This document shows positions 20,801 through 31,143 of a DNA stretch of 49,437 bases, piece after piece. Under the pieces are notes generated by a model that made no database searches, was not told where the DNA came from, and saw only the letters and a list, made by a program, of their open reading frames with translations. The first letter of the stretch is position 1. Every line of letters begins with the position of its first letter. This DNA comes from Byssothecium circinans (lineage: Eukaryota; Ascomycota; Dothideomycetes; Pleosporales; Massarinaceae), in contig ML977012.1 of assembly GCA_010015675.1 (NCBI GenBank), positions 411,268-460,704 of the forward strand, given 5' to 3'. A program made the translations under genes and the position numbers.

Positions 20801-23493
20801 TGTTCGTCGTTGGAGCGTTTTCGTGCGAATGCCACAAGCTCTTGAAACGTTATTGACATCTTCTCCGCACGTTCAGATGGTTTGACGTGGTTTATGCCCT
20901 TGATGGTTTTTGACAGATACTTCAAGCGGACCAGAGGTCGCTTGAGCATGTAGGCAACATCAACGCGCTCGCCGTCTCCATTGACGACATAGCCTTCCGC
21001 GTTGCGAGGAAGGCCTTCGTCCCACGGTGCGCCATCAGATGGGCCGTTCACGACCTTTGCTGGCGTAAAGGGATCCTCGTCTGCAGATGCGAGGCTGACG
21101 ACCACATCCTGGAAACCAAGTCGCCAGGAATTAATGTAGTCAGAATAGACGCGCTGTGCACTCTGAGCCCAAGAGAGGAACGCATCCGAGTCTTCTTTGG
21201 GCACGCGCTTGTGGAGTGTTTTCAATCGCTCAAGGGAAACTCCCATGTCGACTATGGGCTTTGTAACGTTGGATGGATCAGAACTAGCTGAAGGGCTGAA
21301 CAAGCCGGCGGCGACGGCAGAATCCGACTTGGACAGGACGCAGCTGAGGAGAACAGGAATAACGCCATCGACCAAAGTGCGGAGCTCGCGCATGTATTTG
21401 TTCTCGTCCGAGGCAAGCTCGTTCATGATGTCGCTAATTGTGGCAGTGGCCAGGCGACTTCTGTTTGTTCGAATGCTTCGCGCGGATACAATGCTCCTCG
21501 TGCCTGCCTTGGGCATGGAAAGTACTGATATCAAGTCCGCGTGGCTGGCCAGCCTGCGTCGCGTGCTCCTACGGCTCACAATTGTTGATGTCTCTAGCTG
21601 CGACCCAAGTTCAGAGGGGAGGACTTGTGCATCTGTCTGCCCAAGTATTGTTTCGGAAAATTCCGAACCCGTAGCTTCCGAAAGTGGAGCCAGCTGTGTT
21701 TTTGCAAAAGTCTCGACCGACGCTATTGTCGACAGTCTTTTGCCGGTTGAAGGGAACAGGCGGCGCATCGCTGGTCCTTCAAAGGGTGCGCGTAGTGGTG
21801 TCTTTTCAAGCTCTAGCGCACCAGGGTCTACAGAGGAAGATGGGGCAGAAGACGCAACATCCTCATCGACTTCAGAGAGGGTGCGAACAGGCAGTGACAT
21901 TGAGCGGTCTTTTGTTGGCGAGTGCTGATTGCGCCTCGCACCGCGTCGCTTTAGAGCTGGCGTAGGCGTCAAATCAGTATCCTTCCCGGAGGTGGGTGCA
22001 TCGGACAGATCGGTCGGAGTTGCAAGAGACGGTACATTTTCGAAGTCCAGTTTTGGCTCTTCCTTGATGGGCGGGCTTCGTCTTCTCCGCCGCCGCCTGC
22101 GTTCGCTGCTTCGCTCAGGGGCTTCTTCTACAGGCTTATCCAGTGAGTCGGTCGACGCACTCATGTCTGACTTGTCGCCTTTTGGTGGCAATTCTAGGGT
22201 CGATACCGACTCTCGCGATTTCCGTCTTCGGCGAGAACCTGTATCAACGAACGGGTCCGGCGTGGTAGACAGCCATGCTTCCAAGCGACTGCCAAAGACC
22301 GGAGGTGGTGTCGCCGGGGCCACTGGCTCAGGAGAGCGACGGACAGGCTCTTCCTCATCCTTCTGATAGGACTTGCGATGCGATCTCCTTCGGCCCGTAG
22401 ATGGCGGCTCTTTGGGAGACGTCTCCTGCTCGACATCGCTGTGCTCGTGGCGCCTGCTCCGCCGCCGCCTCTCCCGCATCTCGTCTGGCTTTCGCGCTTC
22501 CACCACGCTCGGCTCTTCGTACTCGACTGTGATCCAGTTGGTAGGGTCCTCGCCCAGTGGTGTCTCCGATTTGCGACGAGACGCAGTGGTGGTCGGCTCG
22601 ATGTGTGAGACGTCTTCGGCCGAGAGGGAGCCTCTGGGCGATGTCTGGGTGCGCGAACGGCGGCGAACGCGCACGAGTTCCGTCTTCTCTGCCGGCGGGG
22701 GAAGCGACTTGGGCGTCGCGACTTCCTCGTCTCCGCTCTTTGCGTCTTTTGCGTCTTTTGCGTCTTTTGCGCTCGTCACCCCACTGCTCGTCGGCCGCCC
22801 CTCATTGCCGGAGCTTGCCGGCCGTGACGGCCTCCTCTTCCGCTGACTGCGCGTCCGCTCCCCCAGCTTCTTCGCTATCGGCGTGATTCTTGGCGTGACT
22901 TTTGGCTTTGGTTGCGCTGGCGGAGTGTCGACTTTGGGCTCGGGATTCTCGATTTTACGCGCCGCTGGCCGCACCCACGCTTTGGGGACCAGCTTGGGCG
23001 ACGTCTGCTTGTTCCCGTCTTTGGGCGGCGACTTGTTGTTTCGCCAATGCGAGTCGCTCATGACGCGCTTCTTGGGCGCTGTCGCTACGTGCACTTCATC
23101 GTCGAGCTTGTTGTGTATCGGCGGCTTCTTCGCGCTCTTCGGCTGCTCCGGAGGCACTTCGATCGACTTGGCCGGTGTATGCGCAGGCTTCGGGCTCGGC
23201 TTCTCCTCGACGGGCTTTGCTTTGGGCGTGGAGGGCGGTTTTGGCGACGACGGTGCGGGCTTTGCGACGGTCACAGGCGCGGGACTTCCAGCACTCTCTG
23301 CGCCCGCGTCGGCGTCGAGTTCCTGCTGCCATTTCTTGATCTTATCCTTCACATTCGCCGGCCTGTCTATTCCGATGGCCTTTCCGAAATCAGCACCCTT
23401 CATGTTCGTGCTGTTTGCTGCCGTCTTCGTCTTCTCATTCTTAGTTTCCCGGGCGGACTTTTGAGGACTTGAGGGCGAGGGCGCAGCGGGCAT
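17842..23493 (-). CDS. very large Dbl-homology (RhoGEF-like) protein with PH-like segment
   Basis: This is one uninterrupted frame of 1883 residues. The first 650 or so are disordered and rich in Pro, Ser, Lys and Arg, with repeated RRRRSR-type basic patches (SR-like). A Dbl-homology-type helical domain begins near residue 680 (ISDIMNELASDENKYMRELR) and runs to about 900. A PH-like segment follows near 935-1060 (DHFDMHLYHSSGQEVNCRVE, then WNEVMSLTIDDEQAGFDWVQ). A second long disordered, acidic and Ser/Pro-rich region leads to two more folded segments: about 1490-1620 (SIMAWSDEAGQWKALHPNEC) and a conserved C-terminus from about 1740 (ITNSKCRLYERESLKKWRD). The architecture suggests a scaffold acting on Rho GTPases at the cell cortex; that is inference. 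Because of the SR-like tracts, automated annotation may mislabel it as a splicing factor. Confidence 0.75.
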   Translation of the reverse strand: MPAAPSPSSPQKSARETKNEKTKTAANSTNMKGADFGKAIGIDRPANVKDKIKKWQQELDADAGAESAGSPAPVTVAKPAPSSPKPPSTPKAKPVEEKPSPKPAHTPAKSIEVPPEQPKSAKKPPIHNKLDDEVHVATAPKKRVMSDSHWRNNKSPPKDGNKQTSPKLVPKAWVRPAARKIENPEPKVDTPPAQPKPKVTPRITPIAKKLGERTRSQRKRRPSRPASSGNEGRPTSSGVTSAKDAKDAKDAKSGDEEVATPKSLPPPAEKTELVRVRRRSRTQTSPRGSLSAEDVSHIEPTTTASRRKSETPLGEDPTNWITVEYEEPSVVEARKPDEMRERRRRSRRHEHSDVEQETSPKEPPSTGRRRSHRKSYQKDEEEPVRRSPEPVAPATPPPVFGSRLEAWLSTTPDPFVDTGSRRRRKSRESVSTLELPPKGDKSDMSASTDSLDKPVEEAPERSSERRRRRRRRSPPIKEEPKLDFENVPSLATPTDLSDAPTSGKDTDLTPTPALKRRGARRNQHSPTKDRSMSLPVRTLSEVDEDVASSAPSSSVDPGALELEKTPLRAPFEGPAMRRLFPSTGKRLSTIASVETFAKTQLAPLSEATGSEFSETILGQTDAQVLPSELGSQLETSTIVSRRSTRRRLASHADLISVLSMPKAGTRSIVSARSIRTNRSRLATATISDIMNELASDENKYMRELRTLVDGVIPVLLSCVLSKSDSAVAAGLFSPSASSDPSNVTKPIVDMGVSLERLKTLHKRVPKEDSDAFLSWAQSAQRVYSDYINSWRLGFQDVVVSLASADEDPFTPAKVVNGPSDGAPWDEGLPRNAEGYVVNGDGERVDVAYMLKRPLVRLKYLSKTIKGINHVKPSERAEKMSITFQELVAFARKRSNDEHARLEDEAAARIDPTRARDPRSLAPLAGVRIDPTRCVRARDHFDMHLYHSSGQEVNCRVEALLRDEASGADGDLLLCEVDNTGRWLLLPPIQRNRISARNGDKKGEIIVMIRGMHGDGTEWNEVMSLTIDDEQAGFDWVQMLGLNPIPPQIAELKRELSVKKTPRPTSSHASSSLVSAATGSTPPHKSRTPSPHQIEIPIGEQANATSSKRWSFTTSDTRSPPRTVSPITPPSSEALPSGKHSPPSPLDQSFVEKGSRTSSPRPRSHTEADLDRTPRSLNDAMLLAGSGSPTALKRTRAKRLAKNSSSPTASRPARQIVLDDPEEELKPARKPSRRHRTERPQSTTSSLLSQPSKGFSVWLPTASEVDYSDESEEDDLSIEGDHEPPSRPLVHRRASSVPTMDMPTIPRQRKSSQPTTPVKAEEPKEPEPPASAPPKIERNIDPIQEDMIAEEDAPPPVPPHRTPSPATPVTLKGSNTPIFTPTLSGLRVKRRSSSPLKHEYEPSTCTESSSESEPEVSEDEDSITSESSEDELEDDVPTPLMPINQPPRQFPKVSPPGSIYTLTNGTITPSQSASNTPYRTVPQGSGKASKAVASIMAWSDEAGQWKALHPNECSVVVTPGKISVFEITAAHSKPLLTDGDEIIPAEGRAPLIAVELTPLVPLRKSTGIDIEIRSPPTSESRIKTGNYIMLRSRNTGECDQLYTMINHSRINNPTYIALQNARGPYGQSSWAEVMDRQNAARPDGGASGGWFGGTLGRRSSYRKTSTRAASISAATESSVGTMNTALRSALGRFSFARNGRFNIKGSTLGSRSANSFDTGSSGSRSGLSTPTGLDAGRAAGAPVGITNSKCRLYERESLKKWRDMGAARLTIMLPDPSTPNTSMRQGKGSPGARDPSQEKRILVVGKSNDDILLDVTLSESCFERVARLGIAVSVWEDIVGEDGIAGRAALTGGVSGARARVFMIQMKNERECAYSYSLLGKMRY

Positions 23494-24431
23494 AGAACTG
23501 GCGGGGCATTGGCGTGGTCAGCGAGAATATTGGTGAGGCGTCAGCTGCGGTTGTGTTATTGTTGTTTTTGGTGAGATTCGGAAGACGTCAACACGGCGCT
23601 AAGCTTGTGAAAGACGAGGCTTCCCTCGCAACCACGAGCTATCGCCAGACGTCGGCGTCTCTGGGCAAGTCGTAACGGTGCTTAACGGGAGAAGCGAAAG
23701 GAAAAGATGTTTGTCCGGCGGTCGGCAGTGGAGCGGTGGGTGATGCAAGCTTGCTTGTCCAAACATAACAACTGGGCAGCGCTAGACCCGCATCGGACCT
23801 GTCCCCTGTCGATTGAAGATTCAAGGAAAGTCGCGATAACAGCCGTCCTATACGATGAACCATGTAGCTTGTTCGCTCATTATTATTTTCTGCCTGTGAA
23901 GGGTTTCGCCTCTCCTTTGCCACTGTACGGACCCTAGACATTTGTTACCGGGTCGATTCCCACCATGACACCATGCGGCTGGATGCACGGATGATCTTAG
24001 CTCGTTCCTCCCGTAGTCGTACCACTCCCGACACCCAGATCGACAGACCACCGATCTATGGCTTGGAGTCCCGACATACGGGCGCCTGTAATTGCTTTTG
24101 TATTTGACGCCCCAGGACAGACCTCTGCAGTTCGTACTGGGGCGATTCAATGTTTGTTGTGACACTTCGGGCCAAACATGGGACATGGACAGGGTCATAA
24201 GACATTTGCGGATGGCTGGGTGTACCATGGATAATAATCACCGACATGTACTTGATTGCATGCATGATTCCGATGCGCAAAGTATTAGTATTATATATTC
24301 TAGATCTATGGTCTGTAAATGCTCGAGTCTATGGGTATCAGATCGCACGCAGTAAAACAGTAATTTCCCATTCAAGGGTATGCATGGATGATTTTACCGC
24401 TCCAGATCCTCTCGTTGTCGCCCATCACCGT
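23494..24431. other. intergenic stretch
   Basis: This holds the promoter of the large minus-strand gene and the 3' flank of the EBP gene. Short open frames show no domain features. Confidence 0.5.
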
Positions 24432-25363
24432 CTACTGCCTCTTCTTAGCTCCGCCTTTCGCACTACCATTTGCACCACCGTTCGCGTATCCGTTCGCAGC
24501 GCCACCTTTCAACAGCTTCTCGGCCTTGTTGAGCGCTTCAAAGGCCCTCCAGCTTGCGCCGACCGCCGAGAAAATCAGTAGCAGGGGAATGATGATCCAG
24601 AAGGCGTTCATGAGGACAAAGTAGCCCCAGAAGTAGGCGGCTTCGGGCCTGCAGTATGCGCGGTCGAGCAGGTAGTGATCGAACATGCTGGTGGCATAGT
24701 AGAGAACGTCGCCATAAAGCTGGCCGAGCGAAACGATGATCTGAAGCGGGTAGCGTAGCGGGTGATCCGTGGTGATCAGGGCGGCGGTGATGAAGGATAG
24801 AGGACCCCAGGCGACCTGGAACATGATCAGCATTGCATGGACATCTCATCTGACCGGCCACTACTCACCGCCGTGATGGTCTCCATGCATAGCACGAAGG
24901 CATCCTGGGTAAGGTACCTCGAGTCCGACAGCGAGTACTCCTTCCACAGTTGGCCGAAGAGATCCTGCATACGTCCCATGTTGCGGAAATTATACGCAAA
25001 GTATCCCTCGAAGAAGAGGTGAATAAAACCGCCTGCATCTGCATCAGTCACAGCCCCTATTCACCAGACACATGACATACACAGCACAAACCACAGGATA
25101 ACAGTGAGATCAGACACCGACACGTTCGGGCGCACCTTCTTCACAATCATGTACGTAATGCTGAAGATGACCGCACACCCCGTGGCAAAGAGCGAACACA
25201 GCTCAAATGTGTTCCACTTGTTCGCGACATAGCCAACGATCTGGGCTTCGATGGGGTAATAGGGGTGAAGTGGCAGCGATGGGGTGGTGAGATTTGTCTC
25301 GGGAAGCCTGGCAGGTGGCGTCGAGGCTAGTGTATCCTGCAGACGTTGGAGGAGGGCAGCCAT
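24432..25363 (-). CDS. EBP-type (EXPERA domain) sterol delta8-delta7 isomerase family protein
   Basis: The exons are 25081-25363, 24869-25032 and 24432-24815, with introns of 48 and 53 nt (GTATGT and GTGAGT donors). The product is 276 residues. It matches the emopamil-binding protein family throughout: HPYYP near residue 32, FIHLFFEGYFAYN, LWKEYSLSDSRY, FVLCMETITAVAWGPLS, LQIIVSLGQLYGDVLYY and YFWGYFVLMNAFWIIIP. The His and two Glu residues used for sterol isomerisation in the family (in IHLFFEG and CMET) are present. Five hydrophobic helices place it in the ER membrane. The C-terminus is a Gly/Ala/Asn repeat ending KKRQ, which fits a dilysine KKxx ER-retrieval signal. Ascomycetes mainly use the unrelated Erg2 for this step, so the true substrate is uncertain. 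Confidence 0.92.
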
Positions 25364-26028
25364 TGCGGAGGAGGCGTAGAGGGGGGATGGTGTGGGGGTG
25401 TGAAGGGTGTGGAGGAGGGAGCAGGTGGACGACGCGAAAAGGATGAATGATGGCCAAGCAAAAGCTCAGTCGTACCTGCCAATCCTAGCGCGGATGCCAC
25501 GCCTACACGTGATCGCCTACAGCCGACTTCCCCAGCTTTTCGTCGCTAGGCTAGCCTTGTCGAGTAAAGCGCCGTCATTGAAACACCTCGGGACCAAGGC
25601 ACACAGAATCGCGGCGCGTTAAAGATCAGCCGACCCTGTCATCGTGCAACGTCACCGTCGATGTTTCCTTCACTCTCTTCGCATTAGACTTACGGTATAT
25701 GAGGATAGTAGATTTCGTCTTGTAGGACTGTCTTTACTTGTCTTTTCGTTGCGCATCTTGGTACGGACCTCAGCTCCATTACGGACAAACAATGCCGTTG
25801 TAGCTTGGAAACCAACCCCTCCACCCCACCATTCCCTACCGTCCGGAAAACCTCACGATAGACCGTCAAACGACTGTCGAGTGACGTTCTAGTTTCTCGC
25901 CTGAGTCAAGTGCAACCAAGAGCCCGCTAACGAGCCTGCACCTCCCCCCATACTTAAACCCGCACTCTCCCCGTCGGCTTGCACACAATCATCTTTATCC
26001 TTCAACAACTCGCTGCCCACCCGTCAAG
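25364..26028. other. divergent promoter region between EBP and alpha-galactosidase genes
   Basis: The two genes are transcribed away from each other. A TATA-like ACTTAAACCC lies about 75 bases upstream of the galactosidase ATG. No gene is seen. Confidence 0.55.
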
Positions 26029-27574
26029 ATGCAGCTCACCATCATTCTTCCCGTCTTCGCCAGCCTCATCACTGGTGTCCCTAGTCTTGTCCTCAAGGAC
26101 AACGTTGGTCGACTCCCCGCCCTCGGCGTAGGTGGCTCAATCCCTTGCATATCCAATTCTAACATCTAGCAGTGGAATTCCTGGAACAAATTTGCTTGCA
26201 GCATCTCCGAAGAGCAATTCCTCGTCGCGGCAGAGCAGTTCGTGAAACTCGGTCTGAAGGTACGTCGTCCATTCGCACGCTCTTGAAGCGTGGGGCTGAC
26301 CCATTGCGCAGGATGTTGGATACCAATATGTCAATATAGATGACTGCTGGCAAATCAAAGATAGACGCGACAATGCCACCAACCGCCTGATTCCCGATCC
26401 ACAGCGGTTCCCCGACGGCATCAACGGCACTGCCAAGAAGATCCATGATATGGGTCTGAAGATTGGCATCTACAGCAGCGCCGGTACCCACGTAAGCTGT
26501 CCACATAATCAACGGCATAAGCAAACAAAAGCTAACAAAAAGCTATAGACGTGTCAGAACTATCAAGCATCGCTAGGCCTTGAAGAGACCGATGCGCAAA
26601 CCTGGGCAGAATGGGGAATCGATTACCTCAAGTACGACAACTGCAATGTTCCCAGCGAGTGGCAGGACGAGTGCAACTTCTGTGTTCCCGAGGGCCCGCC
26701 CTTTAATATCGGAAACAACAACGGCACGTGCATCGTAGGCCAGAATTTCAACAATCCATGCCCGGCTGGCTACGATTACTCGAAATCGAAGAGTGCCAAA
26801 CGCTATGCCGCCATGCGTGATGCTCTCGCCAAGCAGAACCGTACCATCCTCTACTCCCTCTGCCAGTGGGGCACCGCCAACGTCGACTCTTGGGGTAACG
26901 AGACCGCTTCATCGTGGCGCGTGACCAACGACATCGACCCATCATGGCGCCGCGTTCTCGATATTTGGAATCAGTACACATTCCGCCTCCATTCGACCGA
27001 CTTCTGGGGCCACGGCGACATGGACATGCTCGAGGTTGGCAACGGATTGTCGCTCCCGGAGAGCCGTTCGCATTTCGCCTTCTGGGCTGCCATGAAGAGC
27101 CCTCTTCTCATCGGCTGTGATCTGTCCCAAGCTTCGGCTGCTGAAGTTGAGGTCATGAAGAACAAATATCTCTTAGCCTTCAACCAGGACCCCGTCGTCG
27201 GCGCACCCGCGATGCCCTATCGCTGGGGAACGAACCCTGACTGGACGTTCAACGCCTCTTTCCCAGCCGAGTACTGGAGCGGCAAGTCCAGCAATGGCAC
27301 CCTCCTCCTTCTCTTCAACCCTTACAGCGACACAAAGCAGAAGACGGCGAGCTTCTCGGAAGTTCCAGAGTTGGGCGGTGGGTCGTATGAGGTCACGGAT
27401 GTGTGGACGGGTGAGAACAAGGGCTGTGTTCATGAGAAGATTGATGCGTGGATCGAGGGTCATGACACTGCGGCATATGTTATCGGCAAGCGCTGTGGGT
27501 GGGCGAGTGCTAATAAGGATGGCAAGCAGCAGCCCGCCGTGCTTGAGGAGGGCTATAAGCGCTGGCTCGCATAG
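26029..27574 (+). CDS. secreted alpha-galactosidase, GH27
   Basis: The exons are 26029-26127, 26173-26259, 26312-26491 and 26549-27574, with introns of 45, 52 and 57 nt. The product is 463 residues. An N-terminal signal peptide ([20 protein letters not shown]) is followed at once by the GH27 start GRLPALGWNSWN, then YVNIDDCW and KIGIYSSAG. The nucleophile Asp is in YLKYDNC (D152) and the acid/base Asp in [11 protein letters not shown] (D281). Downstream lie SPLLIGCDL and a C-terminal beta-domain with several N-glycosylation sites. It hydrolyses terminal alpha-1,6-galactose from melibiose-type sugars or galactomannan outside the cell. All catalytic landmarks are present, so it should be active. 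I start at 26029 because of the signal peptide. Confidence 0.95.
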
Positions 27575-28155
27575 GTCTTGAGCCATGCGTAAGGCTGTTT
27601 GCATGCTGTGTTACGTATTGTTTTTGCATTTGGGTTCCCGCTCTTGGTGCCTAGCGGGATTGCGGCGGGCTACGTAACTTTTGTGCGGCGTTTAGAGTGC
27701 GATTGCATATATCGATGAAATAGAACCGATCCTCTCATGATAATCCAATTTCTTCATGTTCTTATAGTGAGCTAACAGATGTCTTATATGTTTGGTCAAT
27801 TTTCCAGATTGCCCCATGGATATATGGCGCTGGTGTCTTTCGGAGCGGGGTAGGTCGGACTTAACTCGGTGTTAACGCTGGCTAGCGTCTTCCGCCGCGA
27901 ATATTGAATGTCCTTCAAACGTCATCGGCCGCTCGTGATATCAACTTCACACACGAAAATAAAAGAATAAACGATTTCAATATGGGAAAGAGTAGTTGAA
28001 TTAAAAATACTAAAGAACCTAAAGTGTCATCTTCCCACCCTTGGCGTCGTTGCTGCACCACAAACTCCCAAGTAGACTTTAGCGGGGAAAGACTTCGGCA
28101 GGGCAAGAATTATAGGCTCTAAAGTGATTATAAAGAAAAGGAAAATATATCGAAC
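27575..28155. other. intergenic stretch
   Basis: This is the 3' flank of the galactosidase gene and the promoter of the methyltransferase gene. No gene is seen. Confidence 0.55.
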
Positions 28156-29566
28156 ATGGCGGAAAAAGAATGGGATGGCGACTTCGATCCCATGGCAGAC
28201 CCTGAGGAGCAAAAACATCTCCTTTCAGTACTAGATTCCTTCCGGTGAGCCAACCCATTCTAGCATGCTTCTCTTATGTTGCTACATCGCGTTTGATGAA
28301 CTCTTTAAATCCCTGATCCCAACTTTCTGATTCAACCCCAGTTCTTACCGCCGCCTCGCCCACTTCAACACCACGCACGTCCGCCGGCAAGCTTTCTACT
28401 CCCTCCCATCAGCACATTGGACCCTACTCTCACAGCCCCCCTTCAACGTCCTATCCTCCCTCTCCACCATCGACAACCTAATCGACTCCAACGCCGGTCT
28501 CGCCGAAGCCATCTTCACTACCGGCTTCCAAGCGTTCATCGCCCCTAGCCTGGACAGCGAATGGGTTGCCAGCATCGTGCCCGAGAAATACGCCCACGAC
28601 AAGTACCAGGCCTTCTCCACCGTCATGGATCACTTGAAAGTGGAAACGACGCAGACGGATATGGAGAAGGCGAGGAGTTGTGTGAATCAGTTTTATCGCG
28701 AGTGGAGCGCTGAAGGCGTCGTGGAGAGGAGGAATTGCTTCGATCCTGTGATTGAAAGTCTAGATGCCGAGTTCCAGACGCGAGCGGAGAAAGAAGACGG
28801 GTTCGATAGATCAGATATTAACGTCCTGGTCCCTGGTGCTGGGCTAGGGCGACTCGTCTTCGACATCTGTCGCGCAGGATATACGGTCGAAGGCAACGAG
28901 ATCTCGTACCACGAACTCATGGCCTCCTCACTCATCCTCAATCATGCCGAATCGCCGGGCCAATTCACAATCGCTCCGTTCGCTTTGAACTGCTCGAACC
29001 ATCTCTCCCGCGCCGATCAATTCCGCACCTTCCCCATACCCGACGTGCATCCCGGCACTGAACTCATGAAAGACACCGGAAATTCTAAGCTTCCCGCGCA
29101 TGAACGGATGAGTATGTCAACAGGCGATTTTTGCGTCTTATACTCTCAACCTGGATCGAAAGAAACCTTTGACGCAGTAGCTACCGTATTCTTCATCGAC
29201 ACGGCGCCGAATATCATACGCTATATCGAAGCTGTACATAACTGCCTTAAACTTGGAGGTTTGTGGATTAATCTAGGGCCGCTGCTTTGGCATCATGTAT
29301 CGCGGTCTTCGCCTTCAGATGAAGAGAAGGCGCAGAAGCGAGAGAAAGAGAAAGGGAAGGATGGGAATGGGGATATCGATACAGGGATCGCGGATCCAGG
29401 GTCGGTGGAATTGACGGATGATGAGGTTGTAGCGTTGGTTGGGCATTTGGGGTTTGTGGTTGAGATGTATGAGCCAGGGAGTGTGGAGACGGGGTACATT
29501 TCGAATACGCGGAGTATGCTGCAGAATACATACCGGGCTTCTTTTTGGATCGCGAGGAAGACGTAG
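28156..29566 (+). CDS. carnosine N-methyltransferase family protein (N2227-like)
   Basis: The exons are 28156-28244 and 28342-29566, with an intron of 97 nt (GTGAGC to CCAG), giving 437 residues. The N-terminus (MAEKEWDGDFDPMADPEEQK) leads into SYRRLAHFNTTHVRRQAFYS, where the family has its conserved YR start. The S-adenosylmethionine site is VLVPGAGLGRLVFDICRAGY near residue 195, followed by EGNEISYHELMASSLILN. Later come FFIDTAPNIIRYIEAV and GGLWINLGPLLWH, which are typical of the N2227 fold. Relatives include vertebrate CARNMT1 and yeast YNL092W, which methylate the histidine of carnosine-like peptides or proteins. The fungal substrate is not known. The protein looks complete. It is probably a conserved flank rather than part of the polyketide cluster, although it reads towards the cluster's first gene. 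Confidence 0.9.
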
Positions 29567-29795
29567 AGGAGCATGGTAGATGATGAGCAAGGGATTGTAC
29601 TGTACAAAGGTACAATGTTCATCGGATACTTTGACGCTAATGCACGTCGTTCTTCCACAACATCTATTGCTACACTAGACGCTTACCAAGCTTGGAAGGA
29701 GCTCGACAGCCATCAGATATATCTCAGCCATTATACCTCCTACATACACCAACTCCACTTCCTCCTTTATCATCCTCAACTCCTCCAGTCTAACA

Positions 29796-31082
29796 ATGGC
29801 CCAAACCCCCTCCCTAGTAACTCTCGCCCAACAAATCCTCCACGCAGCAGAAGAAATAGAAAACAGCAACACCACCACCTACCCCTCGAACCCCCCAACC
29901 TCCGCCCACAAAACCATCCTGTCCGCAACCCACACCCTCCAAACCCTCCTCCACACCGCCCCTTCACTCCTCGAACACCACCAACTAAAATACCAAACAC
30001 TCTCCGCCCTCCAATGGCTCAGCCACTTCAACATCTTCACCCACGTCCCCATCAACCAACCGCCAATCCCCTACACCGACCTCGCGGCCCTCGCAGCCGT
30101 CCCTCTCGCCCGCCTACGCTCCGTCGCTCGCATGGCCATGACGAGCGGCTTATTCCACGAACCCGTCCCGGAACACATAACGCATAGCGCCCTATCCGCA
30201 GCCTTCGCAACAGACGCCTCCCTCCGCGCCTCCACGCATTTCATCACAACCTACAGCGCGCCCATGGCGCTCGGTATGGCCGCAGCAAGTGCGAAATGGG
30301 GCGAGACGACTACAAAGAACCACACGGCTTTCAACGCAGCGTTTAACACCGAACTCCCGTTCTTCGACTACGTGAAAGCTACGCCCGGGCTTCCCGAGCT
30401 GTTCGCGGGGTACATGCGGAGTATGGGGCAGCGGCCCAGCGGCCGCTTGCAGCACCTAGTGGATGGGTTTGATTGGGCACGGTTGGAGAGGGGGGCCGTG
30501 GTTGTTGATGTGGGCGGGTCGACGGGACAGGCTTGTGGGGCGCTTGCAGAGGCGTTTCCGGGGTTGGGGTTCGTGGTGCAGGATTTGGAGGAGGTGGTTG
30601 CAGGAACGGCAGCGGCTGCAGCGGATACGAGAGTGGATGAGGAGTCGGGGGCCGACGTATCTGCACGGATTACCTTTGTTCCTCATGATTTTTTCACCCC
30701 GCAGCCTGCTGTAGCTACCGATTCGGGTGCTGCTCCTGCAGTCTATCTGCTCCGCAAGGTCCTGCATGACTGGCACTTCGACCGCGCGAGGCAGATCCTG
30801 CAGCATCTCGCTGTTGCGCTGCGTGACGGGGGCGATCCCAAGGCGCGGATCGTAGTTATGGATATCGTGCTGCCGCCTCCGGGGTCCGTGGATCCACTCC
30901 AGGAGGCCATATTGCGGATGGGGGATCTCACGATGGCGCAGTGTTTTAATGCGAAGGAGAGGGAGCTTGGGGAGTGGGAGGAGCTGTTTGCGAGCACAGT
31001 GCCGCCGCTGGAGATCAAGGGGTGGAAGCAACCGCTCGGGAGTGCGATGGCGGTTCTGGAGATGGGGATTAGAGAGATTTGA
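29796..31082 (+). CDS. SAM-dependent O-methyltransferase, polyketide cluster type
   Basis: This is a 428-residue single-exon protein. The N-terminal half is the helical dimerisation region with a winged-helix part (KYQTLSALQWLSHFNIF, then TDLAALAAVPLARLRSVARM). The C-terminal half is a Rossmann domain with the SAM motif VVVDVGGSTGQ (about 235-245) and the acidic QDLEEVV that contacts the cofactor. HDWHFDRA follows near 324-331, where His324 is the expected catalytic base, and then ARIVVMDIVLP. This is the PF00891-type layout found in fungal aromatic polyketide pathways. It should methylate a phenolic hydroxyl of the PKS product. It converges with the GMC gene (61 bases between stops). The 5' third is strongly C-rich on the coding strand and the 3' part G-rich, but the frame is clean. 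Confidence 0.9.
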   Translation: MAQTPSLVTLAQQILHAAEEIENSNTTTYPSNPPTSAHKTILSATHTLQTLLHTAPSLLEHHQLKYQTLSALQWLSHFNIFTHVPINQPPIPYTDLAALAAVPLARLRSVARMAMTSGLFHEPVPEHITHSALSAAFATDASLRASTHFITTYSAPMALGMAAASAKWGETTTKNHTAFNAAFNTELPFFDYVKATPGLPELFAGYMRSMGQRPSGRLQHLVDGFDWARLERGAVVVDVGGSTGQACGALAEAFPGLGFVVQDLEEVVAGTAAAAADTRVDEESGADVSARITFVPHDFFTPQPAVATDSGAAPAVYLLRKVLHDWHFDRARQILQHLAVALRDGGDPKARIVVMDIVLPPPGSVDPLQEAILRMGDLTMAQCFNAKERELGEWEELFASTVPPLEIKGWKQPLGSAMAVLEMGIREI

Positions 31083-31143
31083 TTGAATGTGTTTGTTATT
31101 TCTATAGTGGTGATACATATTGTACAGAGATTAGATGTTCTAG

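Noticed and set aside
18000..23480. Several long plus-strand frames opposite the Dbl-homology gene
   Set aside because: These are antisense shadows with composition reflecting Ser/Arg/Pro codons on the other strand.
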